NCBI RefSeq assembly: GCF_015533855.1
Contig: NZ_AP024154.1
Coordinates: 1,243,001-1,307,000 of the forward strand
DNA length: 64,000 nucleotides
From: Echinicola sp. 20G
GTDB lineage: Bacteria > Bacteroidota > Bacteroidia > Cytophagales > Cyclobacteriaceae
Reading direction: 5' to 3'
This document shows, piece after piece, positions 1 through 7,953 of the stretch. Positions within the stretch are counted from its first letter, which is position 1; each line of letters opens with the position of its first letter. Under the pieces are notes generated by a model, which worked only from the letters and a program-made list of their open reading frames with translations, did not search any database and had not been told where the DNA came from. The position numbers and the translations under genes were made by a program.

Positions 1-770
1 CAATGATACAATTCATCGTCAAAGTGCATTTCACTCATTACCCTTCCGTAGCTCCCCTCTTTACTCCAATTGACATAGATTTCATCTCCAGAACTTACAT
101 TGTTAATCATCACACTTCTATCCATATCCATAGAGCCATCCACTCCATAAGTAATGGAACTGCCTTTATTTTCTCCTTCCTTCTCTACCGTAAAGGTAGT
201 TGTACCCTTGGCAGCTTCGTGATCATATTCCCAAGAATTGGACAACCACACAGAGGAAGATGATGGAGATTCATACAATTCCCAAGCGCCCATTTCACCA
301 TTTAGTTTGGAAGTCCCAGTAAACCAGACAAAGTTATTAACTCCTTCACCAGAAATGTAACCTGTCCAAGCCACTTCCTGTCCATCAACATCGGCAGTAA
401 GGCGTACCTCATAAGATCCTTTGCCTTCCACTTGGAAGCCTTTTTCCCAGACCCAAAGTTCTTGGCTCTCATTGTATACCGCTTCCACATCAACAGTCGC
501 CTTAAATGCTGTCACAGGTACTGCCAAATGCGAATAAAGAATCATACTATAAACTCCTACGTTAATAGCAGCATAGGCCCAATTGCCAACAGCGATCTCC
601 CTTGATCCTTCAGAGCCTTGATCATCAAACATGGTCATATCCGGAGCCATGCTGCTTTCAGGTGGCATGGTTGGCTTTTCCGACTGCTGTCCGTTTGGCT
701 GTTCGTCATCTTTGGTACAAGACCCTAGCAGCACCAGTACTGCCAAAAAGATTCCTATCGATTTTTTCAT
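1..770 (-). CDS. Hypothetical lipoprotein (3' part beyond window)
   Basis: The reading frame stays open from an ATG at 770 to the left edge, so the C-terminus is missing. The protein starts MKKSIGIFLAVLVLLGSC, a lipoprotein signal with lipobox LGSC, so it is probably anchored in an envelope membrane. A short acidic and Pro/Met-rich linker follows, then a region rich in Trp, Tyr, Gly and Ser that looks like beta-sandwich sequence. I recognise no catalytic motif or named family. It is separated from the next gene by about 200 bases of AT-rich spacer. The gene is certain; the function is unknown. Confidence 0.75.
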   Translation of the reverse strand, partial: MKKSIGIFLAVLVLLGSCTKDDEQPNGQQSEKPTMPPESSMAPDMTMFDDQGSEGSREIAVGNWAYAAINVGVYSMILYSHLAVPVTAFKATVDVEAVYNESQELWVWEKGFQVEGKGSYEVRLTADVDGQEVAWTGYISGEGVNNFVWFTGTSKLNGEMGAWELYESPSSSSVWLSNSWEYDHEAAKGTTTFTVEKEGENKGSSITYGVDGSMDMDRSVMINNVSSGDEIYVNWSKEGSYGRVMSEMHFDDELYH

Positions 771-972
771 AGTCATGTGGTGTTGGTTTAGTTTTCAAAC
801 GTGTTGAAATACAAAGACAGTGCCAATGCATTCAACTCTAAAGATAAATCAATGAGACAAAAACATCAATTAACCACACCTATTTGTAAACCAATAAATT
901 AGCTTCTTAAAGCAAAAAAAATGCATAAATCACCAATACAGTCTTTAAAGGATTTTCTTTATTAGTTTGAAA

Positions 973-1230
973 TCAAATAGAAGAGCTAAAAATTAAAGTG
1001 CCTGACATCAAAAACCGTTTTCCAGATGTTCCCTTCAAATATTTCTCATGATCTCTTGCCTCCAACCGTGTTGTAAAAATCTTCTTATAGATCAATCGAA
1101 AGGGACGGTAGGGTTTCGTTGTCCTTTCATAGCCCAAATTGTGGCGGTGAAGTCGATCCTCCAAATTGGCTGTCAGCCCTACATAAATATAATTCCTCTT
1201 TTCGCTCGATATCGCATAAACTGTATACAT
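973..1230 (-). CDS. GIY-YIG domain endonuclease-like protein (85 aa)
   Basis: A single-domain GIY-YIG protein of the UPF0213/YhbQ type. The TVYAI element stands for GIY and YIYVGLT for YIG; they are followed by a DRLHRHN arginine helix and a C-terminal ARDHEKYLKG segment carrying the usual glutamate. The family has the fold of a metal-dependent nuclease, but the cellular role of these small versions is poorly known. The frame runs upstream through tRNA-Leu, but that extension is just tRNA sequence, so the ATG at 1230 is chosen because the domain begins there. The gene starts about 14 bases past the tRNA terminator hairpin. Small GIY-YIG genes are often seen near tRNA or rRNA genes in Bacteroidota. 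Confidence 0.85.
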   Translation of the reverse strand: MYTVYAISSEKRNYIYVGLTANLEDRLHRHNLGYERTTKPYRPFRLIYKKIFTTRLEARDHEKYLKGTSGKRFLMSGTLIFSSSI

Positions 1231-1243
1231 AACCCTAAAATAC

Positions 1244-1269
1244 AAAAAGCCTCGCTTTCGCGAGGCTTT
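1244..1269 (-). terminator. Intrinsic terminator after tRNA-Leu
   Basis: A 10-bp perfect stem (1246-1255 with 1260-1269) with a 4-base loop is followed on the minus strand by a run of T. It lies immediately 3' of tRNA-Leu and ends that transcript just before the GIY-YIG gene. Confidence 0.8.
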
Positions 1270-1271
1270 CG

Positions 1272-1355
1272 TACCAGGAGCGGGAATCGAACCCGCACGG
1301 CCTAATGGCCACAAGATTTTAAGTCTTGCGTGTCTACCAGTTCCACCATCCCGGC
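1272..1355 (-). tRNA. tRNA-Leu (anticodon UAA)
   Basis: The minus strand folds as an 84-nt class II tRNA. The acceptor arm GCCGGGA pairs with TCCTGGT, there is a D-arm with TGGTAGAC, an anticodon stem CAAGA/TCTTG around loop CTTAAAA (anticodon TAA), a long variable arm, and a T-arm with GGTTCGATTCC. The discriminator base is A and CCA is not encoded. The first acceptor pair is G-U. The long variable arm and the anticodon agree on leucine. Confidence 0.95.
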
Positions 1356-1424
1356 TTCTTCTAGTTTTCGTAGAAGTTACCTTTACTTGTTCCAAAGCTT
1401 TTTGTCAACCCTTACTTCAGAAAC

Positions 1425-1447
1425 AAGAAAGCCCTTCTTTTAAGGGC
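1425..1447 (-). terminator. Probable terminator after tRNA-Gly
   Basis: A 6-bp stem GCCCTT/AAGGGC with a 5-base loop is followed on the minus strand by TTTCTTGTTT. It lies directly downstream of tRNA-Gly, so the two tRNA genes are probably separate transcripts. Confidence 0.5.
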
Positions 1448-1454
1448 CCTTGAG

Positions 1455-1527
<73 letters not shown>

Positions 1528-1677
1528 TTGTTATGAAATCTATGACTTTGACCGTGTTATCTCCGTCATTGTGAGTGCAAATGTACGCAGCTTTTTTTAA
1601 ACTGCAATAGATGCCCAAAAAAAATTTCTCCTTTTCAAGCACCCAATACACTATTACACTGATTTTCAGGCAGATTT

Positions 1678-4287
1678 TTACTCCAACTTTTTCTTGATTT
1701 CATTCAGCTTCAACAAGGCTTCCACTGGAGATATGGTGTTAATATCTATGGCATCCAACAACTCCTGCGCTTCCTTGAATTTAGGATCAATCTCAAAAAG
1801 GCTCAATTGGAAATTGTTTTTGGGCACATCCTTCATCTTTTCTTTCTGTTGATGCATGTCCTTGTCCTTTTCCAAATGCCCCATTATTTCCGCAGCTCTT
1901 AGCACTACTGGATTGGGCATACCTGCCATTTGGGCCACATGGATACCAAAACTGTGCTCACTACCTCCTTCTTTTAGTTTGCGCATAAATATCACCTTAT
2001 CCCCCACTTCCTTCACCGACACATTGAAGTTCTTCACCTTTGGAAAATCCTCCGCCAATTGGTTAAGCTCATGGTAATGCGTGGCAAATAGGGTCTTTGC
2101 CTTGAATTTTGGGTGGTTATGCAAAAACTCCACAATGGACCAAGCTATCGAAATCCCATCATATGTAGATGTTCCCCGACCAATCTCATCCATCAACACC
2201 AAACTTCTATCTGAAAGGTTGTTCAGGATGCTGGCCGTTTCGGTCATTTCCACCATAAAGGTAGATTCTCCTTTCGAAAGATTATCTGAAGCCCCTACCC
2301 TTGTAAAGACCTTGTCTATGATACCTATCCTGGCATAGGAAGCCGGAACAAAACTGCCCATCTGCGCCATCAAAACAATCAAAGCAGTCTGCCTCAACAA
2401 GGCTGATTTACCCGCCATATTGGGCCCTGTGATGATAATAACCTGCTGGGAATTATTGTCCAAGTAAATGTCATTGGGCACATAATCTTCTCCCACAGGC
2501 AACTGTTTCTCAATAACGGGATGACGGCCATCTTTGATCTCCAAAGTATCCGTATCCGATATTTTCGGTCTGCAATAACCATTCATGCTGGCTACCAGTG
2601 CAAATGAAACCAAACAGTCTACCGTGGCCAATATGCGTGCATTCTCTTGAATTTGTGTGACGTATTCTCCTGCACTTTGCACCAATAAGTTGAAATACTT
2701 ATGCTCCAGCACAATCAACTTCTCCTCTGCATGGAGAATCTTATCTTCATATTCCTTTAGCTCTTCGGTAATGTATCGCTCAGCATTCACTAAGGTCTGC
2801 TTTCGGACCCATTCAGCGGGCACTTTGTCTTTATGCGCATTTGAAACTTCCAAGTAATACCCGAAGACTTTATTGTAAGCAATCTTCAAACTACTGATCC
2901 CCGTTCGCTGAATTTCCCTTTGCTGAATCTGCACTAAATAATCTTTCCCTGAGGTAGCCAGCTTTCGGTATTCATCCAGTTCTGCATCCACACCATCACA
3001 AATGATATTGCCTTGATGTACCAGCATTGGAGCATCCTCCTTGAGTTCTTTTTCTATTTTCTCCAATAAAAACTCGCAGGCATTGATCTGATCGCCCAAC
3101 TTTTTCAGGGAAGGATTTTTCTGGCCTTTTAAAAGTTGCTTGATCGGCAAAGTACTCTTTAGTGCTTTTTTCAACTGGTTCATTTCACGGGGATTGATCC
3201 TCGCCACAGCCACTTTTGAAATCAGCCTTTCAAGGTCACCTATATGCTTAAGATGAGAAAGAATCTCCTCCGACAATTCCGTTTCGGCATGGAAATGTTC
3301 TACCACTTTCAAGCGCTCCTCAATAGGTGCTTTTTCTTTCAATGGCAGCACCATCCACTTTTTCATCATCCTAGAGCCCATTGGTGTTACTGTCTGGTCC
3401 AAAATGTGGATAAGTGGAACTCCTCCATCCTGTTGTGGATAAACCAATTCAAGGTTACGAATGGTGAATTTATCCAGCCACACAAACTTCTCCTCTGCGA
3501 TTCTGGAAATGGAAGCAATGTGCTTCACTTCCTTGTGCTCCGTCTCTTCTAGATAATAAAGCACAGCTCCAGCAGCAACAATCCCATGTTCCAGGTTCTC
3601 AATTCCAAAACCTTTGAGGTTACTTGTTTCAAAGTGATTCGTCAGCTTCTCATAAGTATAATCATACTGAAACACCCAATCCTCGCAGTGGAAGGTCGTG
3701 AAATCATCTCGTAGCAGTTCGGCTGCCCGGGACTTATCCGCTTTTGAATAAATAATTTCAGAAGGACTAAAGCTTTGCAACAATTTTTCAATATAGCTAC
3801 TGTTTCCCTCGGCACACATGAACTCGCCTGTGGATAAGTCCAGAAAAGCAATGCCCAAGGTTTGTTTCCCAAAATAAATAGAAGCCAAATAATTGTTTCG
3901 GCGCTTATCCAGCACATTATCATTGAAGGAAAGTCCTGGTGTCACCAATTCGGTCACACCCCGCTTTACAATTCCTTTGACCTCTTTGGGATCTTCCAGT
4001 TGATCACAGATGGCCACCCTGTTTCCGGCACGAACCAGTTTGGGTAAATAGCTGTCCAGCGAATGATGTGGAAAACCTGCCAATTCTATATGGCTGGCGG
4101 AACCATTGGCTCTTTTGGTCAGGACAATATCCAGTACCTTACTGGCTTTGATGGCATCTTCCCCAAATGTCTCATAGAAATCCCCCACCCTAAACAGCAA
4201 CAATGCACCAGGATGTTTGGCTTTGATACTGTTATATTGCTTCATCAAAGGGGTTTCTTTCGCTTCTTTTGCCTTTGCTTTGGCCAT
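1678..4287 (-). CDS. mutS: DNA mismatch repair protein MutS
   Basis: MutS recognises mispaired and looped-out bases and uses ATP binding to recruit MutL. At 869 aa it is close to the E. coli length (853). The mismatch-contacting Phe-x-Glu is F37-Y38-E39. The ATPase shows Walker A GPNMAGKS (621-628), the QTALI stretch, Walker B LVLMDEIG with D700/E701, GRGTSTYDG, and ATHYHEL. The clamp and lever regions in between look complete. The start is fixed by a Lys/Ala-rich leader just before the conserved [12 protein letters not shown] block. The SpoU-type methyltransferase gene is divergent, with an 88-base gap. Three perfect DnaA-box matches lie inside the coding sequence. Confidence 0.98.
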   Translation of the reverse strand: MAKAKAKEAKETPLMKQYNSIKAKHPGALLLFRVGDFYETFGEDAIKASKVLDIVLTKRANGSASHIELAGFPHHSLDSYLPKLVRAGNRVAICDQLEDPKEVKGIVKRGVTELVTPGLSFNDNVLDKRRNNYLASIYFGKQTLGIAFLDLSTGEFMCAEGNSSYIEKLLQSFSPSEIIYSKADKSRAAELLRDDFTTFHCEDWVFQYDYTYEKLTNHFETSNLKGFGIENLEHGIVAAGAVLYYLEETEHKEVKHIASISRIAEEKFVWLDKFTIRNLELVYPQQDGGVPLIHILDQTVTPMGSRMMKKWMVLPLKEKAPIEERLKVVEHFHAETELSEEILSHLKHIGDLERLISKVAVARINPREMNQLKKALKSTLPIKQLLKGQKNPSLKKLGDQINACEFLLEKIEKELKEDAPMLVHQGNIICDGVDAELDEYRKLATSGKDYLVQIQQREIQRTGISSLKIAYNKVFGYYLEVSNAHKDKVPAEWVRKQTLVNAERYITEELKEYEDKILHAEEKLIVLEHKYFNLLVQSAGEYVTQIQENARILATVDCLVSFALVASMNGYCRPKISDTDTLEIKDGRHPVIEKQLPVGEDYVPNDIYLDNNSQQVIIITGPNMAGKSALLRQTALIVLMAQMGSFVPASYARIGIIDKVFTRVGASDNLSKGESTFMVEMTETASILNNLSDRSLVLMDEIGRGTSTYDGISIAWSIVEFLHNHPKFKAKTLFATHYHELNQLAEDFPKVKNFNVSVKEVGDKVIFMRKLKEGGSEHSFGIHVAQMAGMPNPVVLRAAEIMGHLEKDKDMHQQKEKMKDVPKNNFQLSLFEIDPKFKEAQELLDAIDINTISPVEALLKLNEIKKKLE

Positions 4288-4314
4288 CTTCTACCTGATT
4301 TAAATCTTAAATGT

Positions 4315-4322
4315 TACTTTTG
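4315..4322 (+). promoter_or_regulatory. Possible Bacteroidota -7 element (TAnnTTTG)
   Basis: TACTTTTG matches the Bacteroidota -7 consensus TAnnTTTG and lies 53 bases before the methyltransferase start. I see no clear -33 TTTG at the expected spacing, so this is weak support. Confidence 0.3.
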
Positions 4323-4375
4323 GATATTATTCAAAGCCTGAAATTAATCGATTCAAAAAGGTAAACAAAAACCGA

Positions 4376-4918
4376 ATGAAAAAATTAAACATGGACGAGC
4401 TTAACCGCTTGTCTGTAGATGAATTTAAAGCCTCAGATAAAATCCCTTTGGTCATCGTACTGGATAATATTCGTAGCCTGAACAATGTAGGTTCGGCCTT
4501 CAGGACTTCTGACGCTTTCCGGATCCAGAAAATTTATCTGTGTGGAATTACCGGAACCCCTCCCCATCGAGACATTCAAAAAACGGCTTTGGGTGCAACA
4601 GAATCCGTAGCCTGGGAATACGCCACAAGCACCTTGGACGCCATCGGCAGTTTAAAGCAAGAAGGCTTCCAAATATGTGCTTTGGAACAAGTGGACAAAA
4701 GTACCTTGCTTCATGAATTCCAACCCTCCCTTGATCAAAAATATGCTTTGGTTTTTGGAAATGAGGTTTTCGGTGTGGAAGAAGATGTGATCTTGGCCAG
4801 TGACCATGTTCTTGAAATCCCACAGTTGGGCACTAAGCATTCCTTGAATATCTCTGTAAGCATGGGAATCACGATTTGGGACTTTGTATCCAAAATGGGA
4901 GCTTTAGAGAGCAAATAA
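4376..4918 (+). CDS. TrmH/SpoU family RNA 2'-O-methyltransferase
   Basis: A SPOUT-fold RNA ribose methyltransferase of 180 aa. Motif 1 is NIRSLNNVGSAFRT (catalytic Asn/Arg region), motif 2 is LVFGNEVFGV, and motif 3 is IPQLGTKHSLNISVSMG, which forms the knotted SAM site. The compact length, without an N-terminal RNA-binding extension, resembles TrmH/TrmL-type tRNA enzymes more than RlmB. The exact target nucleotide cannot be read from sequence. It is divergent from mutS and followed by its own terminator, so it is probably monocistronic. Confidence 0.9.
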   Translation: MKKLNMDELNRLSVDEFKASDKIPLVIVLDNIRSLNNVGSAFRTSDAFRIQKIYLCGITGTPPHRDIQKTALGATESVAWEYATSTLDAIGSLKQEGFQICALEQVDKSTLLHEFQPSLDQKYALVFGNEVFGVEEDVILASDHVLEIPQLGTKHSLNISVSMGITIWDFVSKMGALESK

Positions 4919-4927
4919 TTAATTGCT

Positions 4928-4961
4928 GGTCGGGAATTCAGATCCCGGCCTATTTCTTTTT
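4928..4961 (+). terminator. Intrinsic terminator of the methyltransferase gene
   Basis: An 8-bp stem (GGTCGGGA with TCCCGGCC, one G-U pair) and a 7-base loop are followed by TATTTCTTTTT. It begins 10 bases after the stop codon. Confidence 0.75.
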
Positions 4962-5054
4962 GGGAGCTTGTAATTGCGCAGGCATCCACCATCAATTGCA
5001 TTGTTCACCAAAAGCCTTAGTTTTACAAGGATTTTGAACCAAAACTTACATTCT

Positions 5055-5570
5055 ATGAAAAAGCTATTTTTTGCAGCTTTACTTTTATTTGGAATGACTA
5101 GCTTCTCCTCATTTGCCCAAAGCGAAATTACAGTGAGTGATCCTGACATCGAATTTAGAATTACCAAACCTAATGGATGGAAAATATACGACGACGAACT
5201 TTATTATCTAATCTATAAACCTAGTCTAAAAAACGCTTATGTTTCGATCACCTACTTTGAAGTTACAGAAAGGACGGACTTGGAAGAGGATTTCAAGTTT
5301 GCATTGGCATATTTACTCCCTAGGAATAATGAAGGATACAAAGTAGTAGGCACAGGTGATGAAATTATAGATGGAGAAAAAGCCAAATGGGTAAAATATC
5401 ATTCAAAATTCCAGGAAGCAGACCAGCTTAATGTCTACTTTATGTTCGAAAAAAATAACCAACTGTTTAAAATATTGGGAACAGCCGCCAATTCGGATTT
5501 TGAAAGCGTAGAGGAAGATTTATTAGAAACCATCAAAAGTTTAAAATCTAAAAAGATCCAGCTAGATTGA
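5055..5570 (+). CDS. Hypothetical secreted protein (171 aa)
   Basis: The start at 5055 is chosen because it opens a clear signal peptide, MKKLFFAALLLFGMTSFSSFAQ, probably cleaved after AFAQ-type residues; an upstream in-frame ATG adds a non-signal extension. The mature part has alternating beta-rich and acidic segments (KPNGWKIYDDELYYLIYKP; MFEKNNQLFKILGTAAN). It looks like a small beta-sandwich or PsbP/DUF-type secreted protein; I cannot name the family. The next gene starts 24 bases after the stop, and its first codons resemble this one, so the three genes from here probably form one transcript. Confidence 0.7.
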   Translation: MKKLFFAALLLFGMTSFSSFAQSEITVSDPDIEFRITKPNGWKIYDDELYYLIYKPSLKNAYVSITYFEVTERTDLEEDFKFALAYLLPRNNEGYKVVGTGDEIIDGEKAKWVKYHSKFQEADQLNVYFMFEKNNQLFKILGTAANSDFESVEEDLLETIKSLKSKKIQLD

Positions 5571-5593
5571 TTCACGATTTCAATACAACCTTT

Positions 5594-6712
5594 ATGAAAA
5601 AACTATTTTTTGCCACTTTACCTTTTTTGATCTTTTCCTGTTCTGAAAAGTCTAATGATTCATCCAATTCCCTTAAACTTACTAAAAGCGCTGATGCAAC
5701 CTATTCACTTTCGGTCATAGACACCATCATGGTTGATTCTGGCGAGGAAATTATTTACATGGACTCAAACAAATCAAGAACTGATTTTAGTGATGATGGA
5801 AAGTGGTATTATAATTACAACAGAAAAGAGCATGCCATTGAAGTCGTTGATTTGGAGAAAGCCAAGCTGGAAAAAAAATTATACTTGGAGAAAGAAGGAC
5901 CAAATGGAACTGGACCTGTTGAAATGATTGATTTTAATGACAATGGTCAATTTTTAATTTTTAACGAAAAGTCTGCAAAAGTTTATGATTCTAATTCAGG
6001 AAATATTAAGCTCTTAAAACTTAAAGACTTTGACAGGGAAGAAGAGTATTCAAACCTATCCAACAATTTCGGTGAGCTAAATGACGATGGGAATATATAC
6101 TATTCATTATATCAAAAAGAAGCTGGCGAACCACTCGGTATTACTAAAATCAATTTTAATGATAATACCCTTTTTAAGAAATCCATTGAAGATCTCGATG
6201 CCATAAAAGCATACCGTATACGATTTAATAAGATGGCCGTTTATCCAAGTTTAAGCTTTAACAAAATTGGAAATAAAATTCTGCTTTCCAATCAAACTAT
6301 CAATGAGCTATTTGTCTATGATTTGGAAATGAAATTGAGTAAGCATTTCACTTATCAAAGTGACATCACCATAGATCAACGAACAAAACCAAGTAAAAAT
6401 GAAGCTGACTCCAAGGAAGAATTTGACCATATCAGAAAATCAAGACCTCTGGATGCTATTTTCGGGCCAATGCAATTCGACCCGATTAGAAAACAGTATT
6501 ATAGATTGTCCTTAGCACAAGGTAAGAATGAAAACAATTTTCACAAGGTATTGACTGTTTTTGATGAGAAGTTCAATCAACTACTCGAAACCGATCGAGT
6601 TGAGTATAACGGGATATTAAATAATTGCTTTGTGCGGGATGGGAAAATCTATACCATTGAAAACATCAATGATGAAATGGCTTTCGTGGTACTGAAAATT
6701 CAAGAAATCTAA
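5594..6712 (+). CDS. Lipoprotein, DUF4221-like, first of two tandem paralogues
   Basis: The protein (372 aa) starts MKKLFFATLPFLIFSC with a lipobox cysteine, so it is an envelope lipoprotein. The body has repeated strand-rich blocks such as YNYNRKEHAIEVVDLEKAKL and NELFVYDLEMKLSKH, suggesting a beta-propeller. It resembles DUF4221-family lipoproteins of Cyclobacteriaceae, whose function is unknown. Shared blocks with the next gene include LEKEGPNGTG, VDSGEEII versus VDPGEEII, and C-terminal DEMAFVV. The start at 5594 gives the signal sequence; an upstream ATG at 5567 would overlap the previous gene. The family assignment is from memory of motifs only. Confidence 0.75.
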   Translation: MKKLFFATLPFLIFSCSEKSNDSSNSLKLTKSADATYSLSVIDTIMVDSGEEIIYMDSNKSRTDFSDDGKWYYNYNRKEHAIEVVDLEKAKLEKKLYLEKEGPNGTGPVEMIDFNDNGQFLIFNEKSAKVYDSNSGNIKLLKLKDFDREEEYSNLSNNFGELNDDGNIYYSLYQKEAGEPLGITKINFNDNTLFKKSIEDLDAIKAYRIRFNKMAVYPSLSFNKIGNKILLSNQTINELFVYDLEMKLSKHFTYQSDITIDQRTKPSKNEADSKEEFDHIRKSRPLDAIFGPMQFDPIRKQYYRLSLAQGKNENNFHKVLTVFDEKFNQLLETDRVEYNGILNNCFVRDGKIYTIENINDEMAFVVLKIQEI

Positions 6713-6742
6713 ATCAATATTTCAACCTTTATTCTTTTTACA

Positions 6743-7891
6743 ATGATGAAAAAACTACTTTTTGCCGCTTTACCTTTTTTGATCTTTTCCTGCGCTGAAA
6801 AATCCTCTCAAGAAAAGGGTGGTGCTCACAATAACGCTGATAGAAAATTCTCTTTAGAAGTGTTGGACACAGTCATGGTGGACCCGGGCGAGGAAATTAT
6901 CTTTACGCAATATGGGCTCTACAGGGCTGATTTCAATGAAGATTTTACCAAATTATACAATTACAATGAGCATGAAAATGCAATCGAAATTATTGATTTG
7001 GATAAAATGGAACTTGAAAGGAAAATCAAACTGGAAAAAGAAGGTCCCAATGGGACTGGTGGCTATATCCAAAATTTCGACCGATTTGGTAACAAGTTCC
7101 TACTTTCTGAATTCCATAAAATCAATGCCTTTGACAGCACTGCACAAAGAATTCTTTCCCTGAATATTCAGCAAGAACAGTTTTCTGGAGATTCATTACA
7201 GGGGGAAGAAACCCTTAAAACCAGTGGATTAATGGACGCTGAGGGAAACAACTTCTATTCTCTTTATGAGAGGGATTTTGGTGAGCCTGTTGGATTGGCC
7301 ATAATCGATGTACATCAAAAATCACTTAGAACCATCCCTATTCCAGGCCTAGATGCATTGGCAAAATTCAAAGTGCTGTTCCAAACGGAAAACAGCAAAT
7401 CCGCTTCCTATCCCAGTCAATATATCCAAAACCATAGGGATAGCCTATTGATTACCTCTCAAGCCATCAATGAGGTGTATATCTACGACATCTCTGCTGA
7501 CAGCCTTTCCCACTTGACCTTTCACAGTGAAATCACTGCTGACAGACAAACTGATAATCCCAAAACACTGGTCCAATCCCAGGAGGAAATGAGAGAAGTT
7601 TCCAGAGAAAGACGCGGGGAAGTCAGTTTTTCAAGCTTTTATTTTGATCAGAAAAACAAGTTGTTTTATCGCTTCTCCCAAGAAAAAGACAAGGAAATTG
7701 CAGCCGACAATCTTAAGTACAAATATGTATTGACCGTATTTGATGAGCACTTTAATCAGCTTTATGAAACAGCAGACATTCCCTTGAAAAGCTACCCTTC
7801 AAGCATCTTTGTTAAAGATGGTAAAATCCACAAGTTTATCAACATAGAGGATGAAATGGCCTTTGTAGTCATGGAGGTCAAAGAAATTTAG
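6743..7891 (+). CDS. Lipoprotein, DUF4221-like, second tandem paralogue
   Basis: A 382-aa lipoprotein starting MMKKLLFAALPFLIFSC; the second ATG at 6746 is equally possible. It aligns along its length with the preceding gene (VDPGEEII, YNYNEHENAIEIIDLDKMEL, KEGPNGTGG, FTVFDEHFNQLYET-like and NIEDEMAFVVMEV at the end), so the pair arose by tandem duplication. The first 45 or so nucleotides are nearly identical between the copies although the mature proteins have diverged strongly. Thirty bases separate the genes and a strong terminator follows. The function is unknown; a surface or periplasmic beta-propeller is inferred. Confidence 0.75.
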   Translation: MMKKLLFAALPFLIFSCAEKSSQEKGGAHNNADRKFSLEVLDTVMVDPGEEIIFTQYGLYRADFNEDFTKLYNYNEHENAIEIIDLDKMELERKIKLEKEGPNGTGGYIQNFDRFGNKFLLSEFHKINAFDSTAQRILSLNIQQEQFSGDSLQGEETLKTSGLMDAEGNNFYSLYERDFGEPVGLAIIDVHQKSLRTIPIPGLDALAKFKVLFQTENSKSASYPSQYIQNHRDSLLITSQAINEVYIYDISADSLSHLTFHSEITADRQTDNPKTLVQSQEEMREVSRERRGEVSFSSFYFDQKNKLFYRFSQEKDKEIAADNLKYKYVLTVFDEHFNQLYETADIPLKSYPSSIFVKDGKIHKFINIEDEMAFVVMEVKEI

Positions 7892-7902
7892 ATTAACCAT
7901 AA

Positions 7903-7930
7903 AAAAAGGAGGGCCGAAACCCTCCTTTTT
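7903..7930. terminator. Bidirectional terminator between convergent genes
   Basis: An 11-bp perfect stem AAAAAGGAGGG/CCCTCCTTTTT with loop CCGAAA has A-runs on one side and T-runs on the other, so it can stop both the lipoprotein transcript (+) and the SusCD transcript (-). Confidence 0.88.
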
Positions 7931-7953
7931 ACAGTTTTATTTTCTTTTACTTA

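Noticed and set aside
1048..1305. Plus-strand open frame across the GIY-YIG gene and tRNA-Leu
   Set aside because: It is antisense to a clear domain and a tRNA and has no protein-like features.
1231..1395. N-terminal extension of the GIY-YIG frame
   Set aside because: These codons are translated tRNA-Leu and its terminator, so the ATG at 1230 is the sensible start.
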